Positions 1 through 7,306 of a stretch of 12,502 bases of DNA are shown one piece after another; the stretch's first letter is position 1, and each line of letters opens with the position of its first letter. Source of the stretch: Candidatus Saccharimonadota bacterium (GTDB taxonomy: Bacteria; Patescibacteriota; Saccharimonadia; Saccharimonadales; SZUA-47); the NCBI GenBank assembly GCA_003231925.1, contig QIKK01000082.1:1-12502 (forward strand), in the 5' to 3' direction. The position numbers and the translations under genes are program-made. The notes below the pieces were generated by a model. That model was not told where the DNA came from. It searched no databases and saw only the letters and a list, made by a program, of their open reading frames with translations.

Positions 1-891
1 TCAAAAAAAAGCTTTACATTTGATGCTATTGGAACACATTGGGTGATTAGTATTAACCAGTTACTAGGTCAGGAACAATTACTTTCTCTCAAAGAAAAAA
101 TTATAAAACGTGTTGATGTTTTTGATGCTACTTATTCTAGATTTAGAGATGACTCTCTAGTTTCTAAAATTTCTCATCAGGCTGGAAAGTTTAAGTTTCC
201 CGCCGATGCTAAGACTTTATTTGAAATGTATAGGAAATTATATAATGCTACTTCGGGGAAAATAACACTTCTTATCGGGAACCTCTTGGACGAGTCTGGC
301 TATAACGCAGAATACAGCTTAAAGCCGGATAAAAAAATCAATAAAGTCTTAAAGATGGAGGACGTATTATTTTACAAACATCCTTATCTAACCACAGCAA
401 AGCCAACAATAATTGATTTTGGTGCGGTTGGTAAAGGATATTTAATAGATATTTTAGGGCAACTATTGAGGAAAGAAGGAATTCACTCATTCTTCATAGA
501 TGCCGGGGGCGATATGCTGAGGAGCGATAAGAAAAATCGCACTATTAACATTGGGCTAGAGAATCCATTGGACGCGACAGAAGCAATCGGTATTGCTAAA
601 TTAGGGAACGGCAGTCTTTGTGGTTCTGCTGGTAGTCGTCGTAAGTGGGCTGGCATACATCACATTATGGATCCTGACTCAGCAGAATCTATTCAGAATA
701 TTCTGGCGACTTGGGTAACAGCCAATGATGCAATCAGTGCTGATGGATTGGCAACGTCGCTCTTCTTTACAAAGGCCAGTAAATTACAGCAGTCTTTTTC
801 TTTTGAATATTGTTTAATGCGTAGCGATTTAAGTGTTGAGTATTCCAACAACTTCCCCGCTCAGCTATTTGTAGGAGATAAAGAATTGTGA
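1..891 (+). CDS. apbE: FAD:protein FMN transferase (ApbE family), 5' end outside the window
   Basis: ApbE enzymes transfer FMN from FAD to a Thr/Ser of a target protein, using Mg2+. The frame is open to base 1. A GTG at 43 could be taken as the start, but the 14 codons before it encode the family's N-terminal F-x-x-x-GT motif (FDAIGTHW), so the gene begins to the left. Visible motifs: DFGAVGKGY (about 412-441), the flavin-pocket motif DAGGDM (about 499-516), HHIMDP (about 658-675), and ADGLAT (about 742-760), whose Asp and Thr correspond to the Mg2+ ligands. The stop TGA overlaps the next gene's GTG start (GTGA, 888-891), so the two are surely co-transcribed. Because the N terminus is missing, I cannot tell whether it has a signal peptide or lipobox, and so on which side of the membrane it acts. 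Family assignment is firm; the substrate is inferred. Confidence 0.93.
   Translation, partial: SKKSFTFDAIGTHWVISINQLLGQEQLLSLKEKIIKRVDVFDATYSRFRDDSLVSKISHQAGKFKFPADAKTLFEMYRKLYNATSGKITLLIGNLLDESGYNAEYSLKPDKKINKVLKMEDVLFYKHPYLTTAKPTIIDFGAVGKGYLIDILGQLLRKEGIHSFFIDAGGDMLRSDKKNRTINIGLENPLDATEAIGIAKLGNGSLCGSAGSRRKWAGIHHIMDPDSAESIQNILATWVTANDAISADGLATSLFFTKASKLQQSFSFEYCLMRSDLSVEYSNNFPAQLFVGDKEL
873..877 (+). promoter_or_regulatory. Ribosome binding site of the RnfD-FNR fusion gene
   Basis: AGGAG lies inside the last codons of apbE, 10 nt before the GTG at 888. It supports that GTG start over the in-frame ATG at 924 and indicates translation coupled to apbE. Confidence 0.6.
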
Positions 892-2408
892 AACAAGTTA
901 ATAAATTCCTTGATGGTCTAACTATGTATCGTACCGTTTTATACGGATTGTTTATCATTATTGCTACATCTTTTATTTTTAGCATTGCAAAAATTATTAT
1001 ATACCCGATTACGGCTTTAGCTGGGTCGTTATTTCTAATGATAACAATAGGTTTCTTTGTTCATCGGGCATTAGCGTATCTATTTAAATCTGCTCCAAGC
1101 GTTGAATCTTGGCTTATAACTGTATTAATACTGTTTTTAATTTTAAGACCAGCACAAAGTTTGGCAGGCTATGCAGTCTTAGCGTTGGCTGTTATTTTTG
1201 CGCTTAGCTCAAAATACATTTTGACTTTCGGTGGTAGACATATTTTTAATCCTGTAGCAATTTCTGTTGTGACACTTAGTCTGTTAGGTAGTAGTGAGAT
1301 TTTTTGGTGGGTTGGTAGTAGAGATTTGTTTTGGGTAGTGTTTATTGTTGGGTTGCTTGTTGTCAGAAAAATTCGTTATTTTGATATGGTGGCTACTTTT
1401 ATTTTAGTGGCGATTTCCAGCTATCTTATAACTCGTGGGCTATCTTCTCAATCTCCTGCCTTACTTAAAAATATTCTAACATCTGGACCAATATTCTTTT
1501 TTGCGCTATTCATGCTTACTGATCCTCAAACTTCACCGTCGGTTAGGCGGAGTCGTATCATATATGCCACTATTGTTGGAGTATTTTACGGTTTATCTTT
1601 CAGGCTTCCGCCACTTTACTCAAGTCCAGAATTAGCACTTATTATTGGTAACCTATTTGCTTTTTTTATTAGTTCAAAATATCGACTTAGATTAGTTCTA
1701 CAGAAAAGTGTCAGACGAGGTGATTATACCTACGAGTTTTCGTTTCTACCGACTCGCCCTTTAGATTTTTCTCCAGGACAATATTTAGAGTGGACTCTGC
1801 CCCACGATTTAACTGACAGCAGAGGAAACCGGCGCTATTTTACTATTGCTTCTTCTCCGACCGAGCAAGATATTAAGTTGGTTGTTAGAATTATTCCTGG
1901 ATTTTATAGTAGTTTCAAAAGAGCCTTACTTGCTATGCAAGCTGGCGATGAGATTTGGGTATCTCAACTTTTAGGTAATTTTATATTGCCTGAGGATAAT
2001 AATACAAAACTAGTTTTTATTGCAGGTGGTATTGGTATTACACCGTTTAGGAGTATGATATCTCAACAAATAGACAATAGCCAACAGCGTGATGTGTTTC
2101 TATATTACAGTTCTTTATCGGAGAAAGGTTTTGCTTATCGTCAATTATTTAATCAAGCTAGAGATTTTGGTCTAAAGCCAAACTATTTGATAACTGGGCG
2201 AGATATACCTGATGGATGGGATAGCAGAACAGAACAAAGACAAGGCTTCTTGTCAGAAGAAATGTTAAAAAGCGACATGTCTGATTATCAGCAACGTATT
2301 TATTATTTATCTGGCCCGATGGCTATGGTCAGTAACTATAGAAGGTTATTACGGAAGGTCGGTATTCCAAGAAATCAGATAAAAACAGATTACTTCCCAG
2401 GTTTTTAA
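888..2408 (+). CDS. RnfD/NqrB-like membrane domain fused to an FNR-type flavin reductase domain
   Basis: The 506-aa protein has two parts. Residues 1 to about 265 hold roughly ten hydrophobic helices with RnfD/NqrB hallmarks: RHIFNP (117-122) and LTDPQTSP (210-217), the latter matching the TDPVT segment of RnfD. Residues about 267-506 form a ferredoxin-NADP+ reductase-like module: FAD motif RYFTIASSP (316-324), NAD(P)H-binding GGIGITP (380-386), SGP (475-477, with Ser in place of the usual Cys) and an aromatic C terminus DYFPGF. There is no 2Fe-2S ferredoxin domain, unlike NqrF. The expected job is to take electrons from NAD(P)H by FAD in the cytosol and pass them into or across the membrane. 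The covalent-FMN motif of RnfD/NqrB (SGAT/SQAT type), expected after FNP, is missing; the segment there is shortened. The direct overlap with apbE ties the two functionally. Domain calls are firm; the acceptor is unknown. Confidence 0.88.
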   Translation: MKQVNKFLDGLTMYRTVLYGLFIIIATSFIFSIAKIIIYPITALAGSLFLMITIGFFVHRALAYLFKSAPSVESWLITVLILFLILRPAQSLAGYAVLALAVIFALSSKYILTFGGRHIFNPVAISVVTLSLLGSSEIFWWVGSRDLFWVVFIVGLLVVRKIRYFDMVATFILVAISSYLITRGLSSQSPALLKNILTSGPIFFFALFMLTDPQTSPSVRRSRIIYATIVGVFYGLSFRLPPLYSSPELALIIGNLFAFFISSKYRLRLVLQKSVRRGDYTYEFSFLPTRPLDFSPGQYLEWTLPHDLTDSRGNRRYFTIASSPTEQDIKLVVRIIPGFYSSFKRALLAMQAGDEIWVSQLLGNFILPEDNNTKLVFIAGGIGITPFRSMISQQIDNSQQRDVFLYYSSLSEKGFAYRQLFNQARDFGLKPNYLITGRDIPDGWDSRTEQRQGFLSEEMLKSDMSDYQQRIYYLSGPMAMVSNYRRLLRKVGIPRNQIKTDYFPGF

Positions 2409-2513
2409 GTGTGTTTTGCTCTGTTTTTTTGATAGCTTGGTAGGAGCGTTGTACTAATAAGCTAAAAACTGGCGGAGTAAGCATGATAATAAGGGGTTTT
2501 AAATAAGTTTATT

Positions 2514-3398
2514 TTAACTATGGTTATTTAGGTATTTTGCCAGCATCTTAGCCCCTTTTTCATTAAATAGAGGCTGTTCATTGCTAAGATGATATGATAT
2601 TGCTTGCATATTTATAGAACTAGCCGGTTTAGTCACTGGTCTTGACACAAAGACTCTAGCCATACCTCCTAGCCCATGGTGTCCAATGGGTAAATGTGAA
2701 AATGTCGGGATAACCTGCCCTTCATTATTTGGGTTTGCATTTCTATAAGCTAAAGGTGTAACTGTCTTTATTGAGTGTTGAGCTGCCACTACCGAAGCAA
2801 AATTTGCAAAAGCTGTAGTTACTCTTTGTGGCTCGTCAATTTTTCGAGACGCTTCTTCTAAAGTGCGATTTTCCGTCTCTGCTACAAATAAAGCTGTAAA
2901 TCCTAATAGTGACTGCAATTTCTCCATTATATCGGGATTTGTATAGTGAAGAATCTCGGGCGATACGACTTTTTTATCAATACTAGCTTGTTGCCAGTCT
3001 ATGCCGTATTTTTCATCAAATGGTGCAAAAAAGTCCAAAACGGGCAGAGTATCTATTTTTCTAAAGGACATTTCATTGACATATGGAGCCCTCCATTCAA
3101 GTGTTGAGGGAGGGTTGTTATCATTTAAATAGAGAAAACGCAGTAATGTTAATATTCCAATGCCATTTGTGTCCATAACCCCAACATCAACAATCTCTGT
3201 ATGTGCTATAGATTGACCTGTCGCCGTCTTCTCTACATACATGGCGTCCTCAGCAATACGGGATATTTGATGGTCTACTGCGTAGCCAAGTTTTTCTGGT
3301 TGATTCCGTTGTCCTTGACGTATATATTCCGCTACTAATTCATGGTGTTCATCACCTACTTCTATATCCCAAGTTGAAGCAGGTATTAAATCAGTCAT
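2514..3398 (-). CDS. Hypothetical soluble protein, 294 aa
   Basis: I do not recognise a family. The protein has no signal peptide or membrane segment, has an acidic N-terminal third, and contains a Gly/His-rich stretch near the C terminus (LPIGHHGLGGMARVFVSRP, around residues 236-254) that looks like a conserved core rather than a random sequence. The reading frame is long, uninterrupted and of normal composition, so it is a real gene. The ATG at 3398 has no Shine-Dalgarno sequence; the upstream bases are A/T only, so initiation may be leaderless or SD-independent. It lies downstream of the DoxX-like gene on the same strand, but a hairpin at about 3500-3522 separates them, so separate transcription is likely. 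It converges on the RnfD-FNR gene across 105 bases. No function is proposed. Confidence 0.75.
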   Translation of the reverse strand: MTDLIPASTWDIEVGDEHHELVAEYIRQGQRNQPEKLGYAVDHQISRIAEDAMYVEKTATGQSIAHTEIVDVGVMDTNGIGILTLLRFLYLNDNNPPSTLEWRAPYVNEMSFRKIDTLPVLDFFAPFDEKYGIDWQQASIDKKVVSPEILHYTNPDIMEKLQSLLGFTALFVAETENRTLEEASRKIDEPQRVTTAFANFASVVAAQHSIKTVTPLAYRNANPNNEGQVIPTFSHLPIGHHGLGGMARVFVSRPVTKPASSINMQAISYHLSNEQPLFNEKGAKMLAKYLNNHS

Positions 3399-3498
3399 TA
3401 TATTTAATGATAATGTTTTTGCTTAAAATTTCTAATTTAAATCTCCAACTTGGATATTTTCTTATACGTAGCTTAGAATATACCTCGCCAAATGAAAG

Positions 3499-3523
3499 CC
3501 TGCTAGTCCTTAACACTAGCAAG
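3499..3523 (-). terminator. Hairpin behind the DoxX-like gene, probable terminator
   Basis: TGCTAGT (3501-3507) and ACTAGCA (3515-3521) form a perfect 7-bp stem with a 7-nt loop. On the minus strand a G·U pair and a C-G pair extend it to 9 bp, and it is followed by a weak T-rich tail (CTTTCATTT). It sits 13 bases past the DoxX-like stop codon, where a terminator is expected. The tail is poor, so termination may be partial. Confidence 0.45.
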
Positions 3524-3535
3524 TTTTATTGAGGT

Positions 3536-3910
3536 TTATCGTTTTTTGAAACTTTTTTTAGAACCTTGAGCAACGTATGATCCAGCTAATGCTAATATGG
3601 CTAGGTGCTCAATAAAGTCTGCTGTCCAAAATCCAGTTAGATAAATCACCACAATCATCCATATGGCTATCCAACTGGCGACGGCTTTGACGTATTTTCC
3701 TGAAGTTATCAAGAAAAATAATAACCCATCGTTAATAATTACTAGAGTGGTTAGTAGACTTGTATTTCCGATATACGATGTAATCACATTTCCTTCAAGT
3801 ATTTCGTGGACTTCGGTTGGGTCTATCCACGTGGACACAGAGACAGCTAGAAATATCCCCCCTAGCCCAAGTCTGAATAGTAGGTTTTTATTGTTATTAA
3901 TCCATTCCAT
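3536..3910 (-). CDS. DoxX-like small integral membrane protein
   Basis: The 124-aa protein has four predicted membrane helices at about residues 9-28, 45-68, 72-93 and 98-116, with a basic C-terminal tail (KKSFKKR). The first helix (LLFRLGLGGIFLAVS) and the last (EHLAILALAGSYV) resemble the DoxX/DoxD-like superfamily, whose members are small membrane proteins often found near redox and oxidative-stress genes; their biochemical role is mostly unsettled. The start is secure: GGAGGAG lies 6 nt upstream of the ATG. It has its own promoter and is divergent from the ABC exporter. Its place among redox genes fits the family, but a link to a specific partner is inference. Confidence 0.7.
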   Translation of the reverse strand: MEWINNNKNLLFRLGLGGIFLAVSVSTWIDPTEVHEILEGNVITSYIGNTSLLTTLVIINDGLLFFLITSGKYVKAVASWIAIWMIVVIYLTGFWTADFIEHLAILALAGSYVAQGSKKSFKKR

Positions 3911-3916
3911 CTGTAG

Positions 3917-3923
3917 CTCCTCC
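3917..3923 (-). promoter_or_regulatory. Strong Shine-Dalgarno of the DoxX-like gene
   Basis: GGAGGAG on the minus strand, 6 nt before the ATG at 3910. It shows that this organism uses classical SD initiation, in contrast to several SD-less starts in the window. Confidence 0.75.
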
Positions 3924-3949
3924 GCGGTCTTATGTTGATAGTTGTCGTT

Positions 3950-3979
3950 ATCATAACACTTAAGTTTATTTTATCTCAA
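3950..3979 (-). promoter_or_regulatory. Sigma-70-type promoter of the DoxX-like gene
   Basis: On the minus strand TTGAGA (3974-3979) and TATGAT (3950-3955) each match the -35 and -10 consensus at five of six positions, with an 18-bp spacer. The predicted start site is near 3943, giving a 5' leader of about 33 nt that carries the SD. This is the best promoter match in the window. Confidence 0.6.
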
Positions 3980-4135
3980 CTCTTTTTTGAATTATCGATA
4001 TCTAACAGATGATATGATGCTCGTTCTGATAAAATTGATTTTCTAATATATCGTATAATGAAGACTATATTCATGTTTTTTGTTGGGGGCGGAAAACTTT
4101 ATTTGGTTTATTATCTTTTTTTTAAAACCAGTATA

Positions 4136-4163
4136 TTGCAGATATAGCCACTGCTAGTATGGT
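4136..4163 (+). promoter_or_regulatory. Candidate promoter of the ABC exporter operon
   Basis: TTGCAG (4136-4141) and TATGGT (4158-4163) are separated by 16 bp and would start transcription about 30 nt before the ATPase ATG. The match is modest. A perfect TATAAT at 4054-4059 is an alternative but has no acceptable -35 box. Confidence 0.3.
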
Positions 4164-4188
4164 ACGCTAAATAGAAGAAATGGTTACT

Positions 4189-4195
4189 AGGAGGG
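4189..4195 (+). promoter_or_regulatory. Shine-Dalgarno of the ABC ATPase gene
   Basis: AGGAGGG ends 3 nt before the ATG at 4199: a strong SD at slightly short spacing, which fixes the start. Confidence 0.7.
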
Positions 4196-4198
4196 CTC

Positions 4199-5101
4199 AT
4201 GAAAAATCGTAGTGTTATCAGTATTTCTGGTCTAGTTAAAGACTTTGGCAGGTTTAGGGCATTAAATGGTCTAAATCTAGAGGTGAAAGAGAAAGAGATT
4301 CATGGTTTTTTGGGACCGAACGGTTCCGGAAAATCTACTACTATCCGTATTTTACTTGGCTTACTGAATAAAACAACTGGTCAGGCTAGCCTTTTTGATA
4401 GCGACCCATGGAAAGATTCCACTCAGCTTCACAGAAGGCTCGCTTACGTACCAGGTGATGTTAATCTTTGGCCAAATCTTAGTGGTGGTGAAATAATTGA
4501 TCTTTTGGGTGATTTGAGGGGCGGACTAGATGAAAAACTAAGGACCGAACTACTGGAGAGTTTTAGTTTAGACCCGACTAAGAAGTTTAGGACATATTCA
4601 AAGGGTAGCCGACAAAAGGTAGCATTGGTGGCGGCTTTAGCCTCAGATGTGGAACTGTATGTGCTAGATGAGCCTACGTCTGGCTTTGACCCATTGATGG
4701 AGGCCGTATTTCAAATTCATATGCGTAAACTTAAACAACGGGGCAAAACAGTATTACTTTCAAGCCATATTTTAGCCGAAGTTGAAGCACTTTGTGACAC
4801 TGTGACTATTATCAGAGACGGAAAGACAGTTGAGACAGGAAAATTAAGCAATATTCAAAAATTGCAACGGACAACCTTCAGAATTGAAACTAAGAAATCA
4901 GCAAAAGAAGTAGTTAAACTTGGGGGTGTCCATGGGTACAAGGAAGAGGGTCAAAAGTCGACATTTGAGGTTGAACCAGGTCATCTTGAAGCGGTTGTAA
5001 AGCTATTGGCAACATTGGAACTGACTCATATAATTAGTAACCCCCCAAAATTAGAAAAATTATTTTTACAACTCTACAAAGATAAACCAGAGGCTAAGTA
5101 G
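4199..5101 (+). CDS. ABC exporter ATP-binding subunit (polyketide/antibiotic exporter type)
   Basis: The 300-aa cytosolic ATPase should power the permease encoded next to it. Walker A is GPNGSGKS (39-46), the signature region is YSKGSRQKVALVAAL (133-147), Walker B is YVLDEPTSGFDP (154-165), and the switch His is in LSSHILAEVE (His190). The Q-loop reads YVPGDVNLWPNLSGGE (83-98) with Gly where most ABC ATPases have Gln. From memory, this YVPGD...LWP form, together with ALASDVELYVLDEPTSGFDP, is typical of a family abundant in Actinobacteria and annotated as drug or polyketide-antibiotic exporters. Residues about 215-300 form a C-terminal extension. It ends 2 bp before the permease start. The substrate is not readable from sequence; export of a toxic small molecule or peptide is the likely role. 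Confidence 0.9.
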   Translation: MKNRSVISISGLVKDFGRFRALNGLNLEVKEKEIHGFLGPNGSGKSTTIRILLGLLNKTTGQASLFDSDPWKDSTQLHRRLAYVPGDVNLWPNLSGGEIIDLLGDLRGGLDEKLRTELLESFSLDPTKKFRTYSKGSRQKVALVAALASDVELYVLDEPTSGFDPLMEAVFQIHMRKLKQRGKTVLLSSHILAEVEALCDTVTIIRDGKTVETGKLSNIQKLQRTTFRIETKKSAKEVVKLGGVHGYKEEGQKSTFEVEPGHLEAVVKLLATLELTHIISNPPKLEKLFLQLYKDKPEAK

Positions 5102-5103
5102 TA

Positions 5104-6735
5104 ATGAGGTCGTTTATGGGTACATGGAGATTGGTGCGCTTAGCTTTGAGGCGTGATCGTATAACAATTCCTGTAACTCTTGGGCTGACTGTCGCTATGG
5201 TAGCTGGTAGTGCCCCAGCACTAGCTTCCGCTTATCCAGATTATCAGGCACGGCTAGAATACGTAATTTCTTCTGTTCCAAGCATTGTGGGTAGATTTTT
5301 TCAGGGTACTATTCAAGGAGTAAGCCTAGGTTCAATTTTGATAGCAGAGACTTTCCTTAGTGCGGTAGTGATAGTAGCGGTAATGAGTATATTTATAGTG
5401 TCTAGACACACTAGATACAATGAAGAGATAGGTGCTGGTGAGCTGATTGGTTCTATGGAAGTGGGTAGGAATGCACCCTTAAGTGCAGCATTAATAGTAG
5501 CGGTAGTAGCAAACCTAATTGTCGCTGTAGTAATCTTTCTATTTTTGGCTAGGGTGCCTGCACTTAGTAGAACTGGTTCAATATTTTTCGTGAGTAGCTT
5601 GGCGATGAGTGGAATATTTTTCTCTGGATTGACTGCAGTTACTGTTCAACTTAGCGACTATCGGCGTGGTGCCAACGCTCTAGCCATTGGAGCCCTGGTG
5701 ACCTTCTTTATGATTAGGGCAGTCGGTGATTCGCTTGGCAAGGTGTCATTAGGTGGTCTAAGAGTTACGGCAAGCTGGGTAAGCTGGCTTTCACCACTAG
5801 GTTGGGCATCACAAACTTTGCCGTATTATGCTAATAGACTATTACCTTTAGTGCTTTTGTTTATTGGTTTTTTATTAACTACCCTGATGGGCTTCTTTAT
5901 TCTTAGTAAAAGAGATGTTGGATCAAGTATCTTCCCCTCAAAACCGGGTCCAGCTAGAGCTAAGTCAAGCCTAACCAGTGCCGGCGGTCTTGCTAGGCGA
6001 CTTCAAAGGAATAGTTTCTATGGCTGGCTGGCTGGTTTTGTATTAACCGGTCTGATGGTCGGTGTTATGGTAACAGATTTTAGGAATCTATTTGAGCAGA
6101 ACGCTGTCTGGAAACAATTACTGGGAAACAGTGGCGCAACCGAAAACTTTACTGCTTCAGTACTCGGAGTAATGTTTCCAAGGATGGCAGCTATGTTAGC
6201 AGGGTATGTAGTATCTGCGCTAATCAAGATGTACGATGAAGAAGGTTACGGCAGAATAGAATTTTTGATTACAACAGCACTAAGTAAAACAAAATGGTTT
6301 TTTAGTCACGTTACTACAATAGTGATTGGTATTACCATGAGCCTAGCTGCGATGGGTTTAGCGGGAGGGCTTGGCTATCTTGCCAGAGCTAGTGTTAAAG
6401 AAGTTAGCTTATTAAATGTAGTCTTGTCTAGTTTGGCAAATGTTCCTGCGATGATGCTCTTCATGGCGATTATTCTGATTGTCTTTGCGATTAGAGGTAG
6501 GTTCGTTAAAACGTTTGCCTGGAGTTTTTATGCTTACGTTGTTCTAATCGACTCATTAGTCAGAATTTTTAAGTGGCCGGATTGGCTTTCTAAATTGTCA
6601 CCTTTTAGTCATACTCCCGCCGTCCCTTCTAGTAATGTAGATATTTGGCCTCTTATCTTTATGACTATTATAGCCATAGTTCTCTTTTTCTTAGCTGCTG
6701 ACCTTTTCAGACGCAGAGACTTAAACTTAAGTTAA
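5104..6735 (+). CDS. ABC exporter permease (COG3559-like, polyketide antibiotic exporter type)
   Basis: The 543-aa protein has about twelve hydrophobic helices in two halves (roughly residues 20-280 and 300-540), each starting with a basic amphipathic stretch. The opening GTWRLVRLALRRDRITIPV and the second-half SFYGWLAGFVLTGLMVG, with an internal YDEEGYGRIEFLITTALSKTKW segment, match actinobacterial exporters that carry both permease halves on one chain; the partner ATPase would act as a homodimer. Two starts are possible: ATG 5104, or ATG 5116, which has GAGGT 5 nt upstream and leaves MGTWRLVRLALRRD; the difference is 4 residues. Co-transcription with the ATPase is clear (2-bp gap). A strong hairpin closes the operon. 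Substrate unknown; self-protection against host or environmental antibiotics is inference. Confidence 0.87.
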   Translation: MRSFMGTWRLVRLALRRDRITIPVTLGLTVAMVAGSAPALASAYPDYQARLEYVISSVPSIVGRFFQGTIQGVSLGSILIAETFLSAVVIVAVMSIFIVSRHTRYNEEIGAGELIGSMEVGRNAPLSAALIVAVVANLIVAVVIFLFLARVPALSRTGSIFFVSSLAMSGIFFSGLTAVTVQLSDYRRGANALAIGALVTFFMIRAVGDSLGKVSLGGLRVTASWVSWLSPLGWASQTLPYYANRLLPLVLLFIGFLLTTLMGFFILSKRDVGSSIFPSKPGPARAKSSLTSAGGLARRLQRNSFYGWLAGFVLTGLMVGVMVTDFRNLFEQNAVWKQLLGNSGATENFTASVLGVMFPRMAAMLAGYVVSALIKMYDEEGYGRIEFLITTALSKTKWFFSHVTTIVIGITMSLAAMGLAGGLGYLARASVKEVSLLNVVLSSLANVPAMMLFMAIILIVFAIRGRFVKTFAWSFYAYVVLIDSLVRIFKWPDWLSKLSPFSHTPAVPSSNVDIWPLIFMTIIAIVLFFLAADLFRRRDLNLS

Positions 6736-6765
6736 AGAATGTCTTTTTATTTTCTAGCTTTAAAC

Positions 6766-6801
6766 ATATAAAAAGAGCCTTTCTATAGGCTCTTTTTATA
6801 T
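6766..6801. terminator. Strong bidirectional rho-independent terminator
   Basis: ATATAAAAAGAGCC (6766-6779) pairs perfectly with GGCTCTTTTTATAT (6788-6801) around an 8-nt loop. The A-tract before and T-tract after the GC core make it work on both strands, which suits its place between the converging exporter permease (ends 6735) and pilin-like gene (ends 6815). Confidence 0.85.
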
Positions 6802-6814
6802 TTGAAGGAATTAT

Positions 6815-7306
6815 TTATTTAATGACGTAGGTACCTGTTGTCTGATATCTACCGTTGGCGTATATTTTAATCTTATATGTACCGGGCTTAAATTTATCAC
6901 CTTTCTTTGCATTAAATGTAAAGTTTACGTATTTTGCTCCTGCTTTATTGACTGCTAGGCTTCCGTTATCAACAAAATCGTTATTTAGATAGCGTGTATA
7001 TGCTATTCTGGTCCCTTTTATAGCATTATCTAGCGTAGAAACTACGTTTATCTTAGTATTTGTGGCTCCAAGAACAGTGGTAGGTGCTATTGCCTTACCC
7101 TTGCTGTCCACCGTCTGGCTAAAAGTAACACCCTGTACAATTTTAGGCTTCTTGGCAATGGTTATATTCTGCGATGTTTTAGCAACATTATTATCTTGAA
7201 CTCTCTGATATGCAAAGTATCCCACGCCAGCTATTACAGCTACCAAAACTATCAGCAGTAGAATATGTGTGAATCCTTGTTGTTTATTGGAATTTAATTT
7301 TTTCAT
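6815..7306 (-). CDS. Pilin-like N terminus with an extracytoplasmic beta-rich domain, 163 aa
   Basis: Residues 1-10 are polar and basic. Then comes G11-FTHILLLIVLVAVIAGVGY, which mimics a type III (prepilin) signal: Gly/Phe cleavage site followed by a long hydrophobic helix, as in pilins' G|FTLIELLIV. The conserved Glu at mature position 5 is Leu here, and position 3 is His. Residues 36-60 look like a linker. The domain at about 60-163 is rich in alternating hydrophobic residues and ends in GTYKIKIYANGRYQTTGTYVIK, suggesting an Ig- or carbohydrate-binding-like beta sandwich outside the cell. Translation is coupled to the upstream secreted protein by a TAATG overlap of 1 bp, with a perfect SD. 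Without Glu5 it may be only a membrane-anchored protein rather than a polymerising pilin. No named family is claimed. Confidence 0.72.
   Translation of the reverse strand: MKKLNSNKQQGFTHILLLIVLVAVIAGVGYFAYQRVQDNNVAKTSQNITIAKKPKIVQGVTFSQTVDSKGKAIAPTTVLGATNTKINVVSTLDNAIKGTRIAYTRYLNNDFVDNGSLAVNKAGAKYVNFTFNAKKGDKFKPGTYKIKIYANGRYQTTGTYVIK

Noticed and set aside
889..891. TGA read as glycine (Gracilibacteria/SR1 code).
   Set aside because: TGA ends apbE exactly where the next gene starts, and no gene in the window needs a TGA read-through.
767..985. A 72-codon minus-strand frame across the apbE/fusion junction.
   Set aside because: Antisense to two well-supported genes, with no SD or domain features.
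2409..2513. Terminator between the RnfD-FNR gene and the converging 294-aa gene.
   Set aside because: Only a weak TAGCTT/AAGCTA pairing with a 20-nt loop, and an AAATAA/TTATTT pair with a 2-nt loop, are visible; neither is convincing.
4054..4059. Perfect TATAAT upstream of the ABC exporter as its promoter.
   Set aside because: No -35 box at 16-18 bp; the TTGATT nearby is only 13 bp away. The 4136-4163 pair fits somewhat better.
4058..4147. A 29-codon hydrophobic open frame in the leader of the ABC exporter operon.
   Set aside because: No SD, its ATG overlaps a TATAAT sequence, and the composition is that of plain A/T-rich intergenic DNA.
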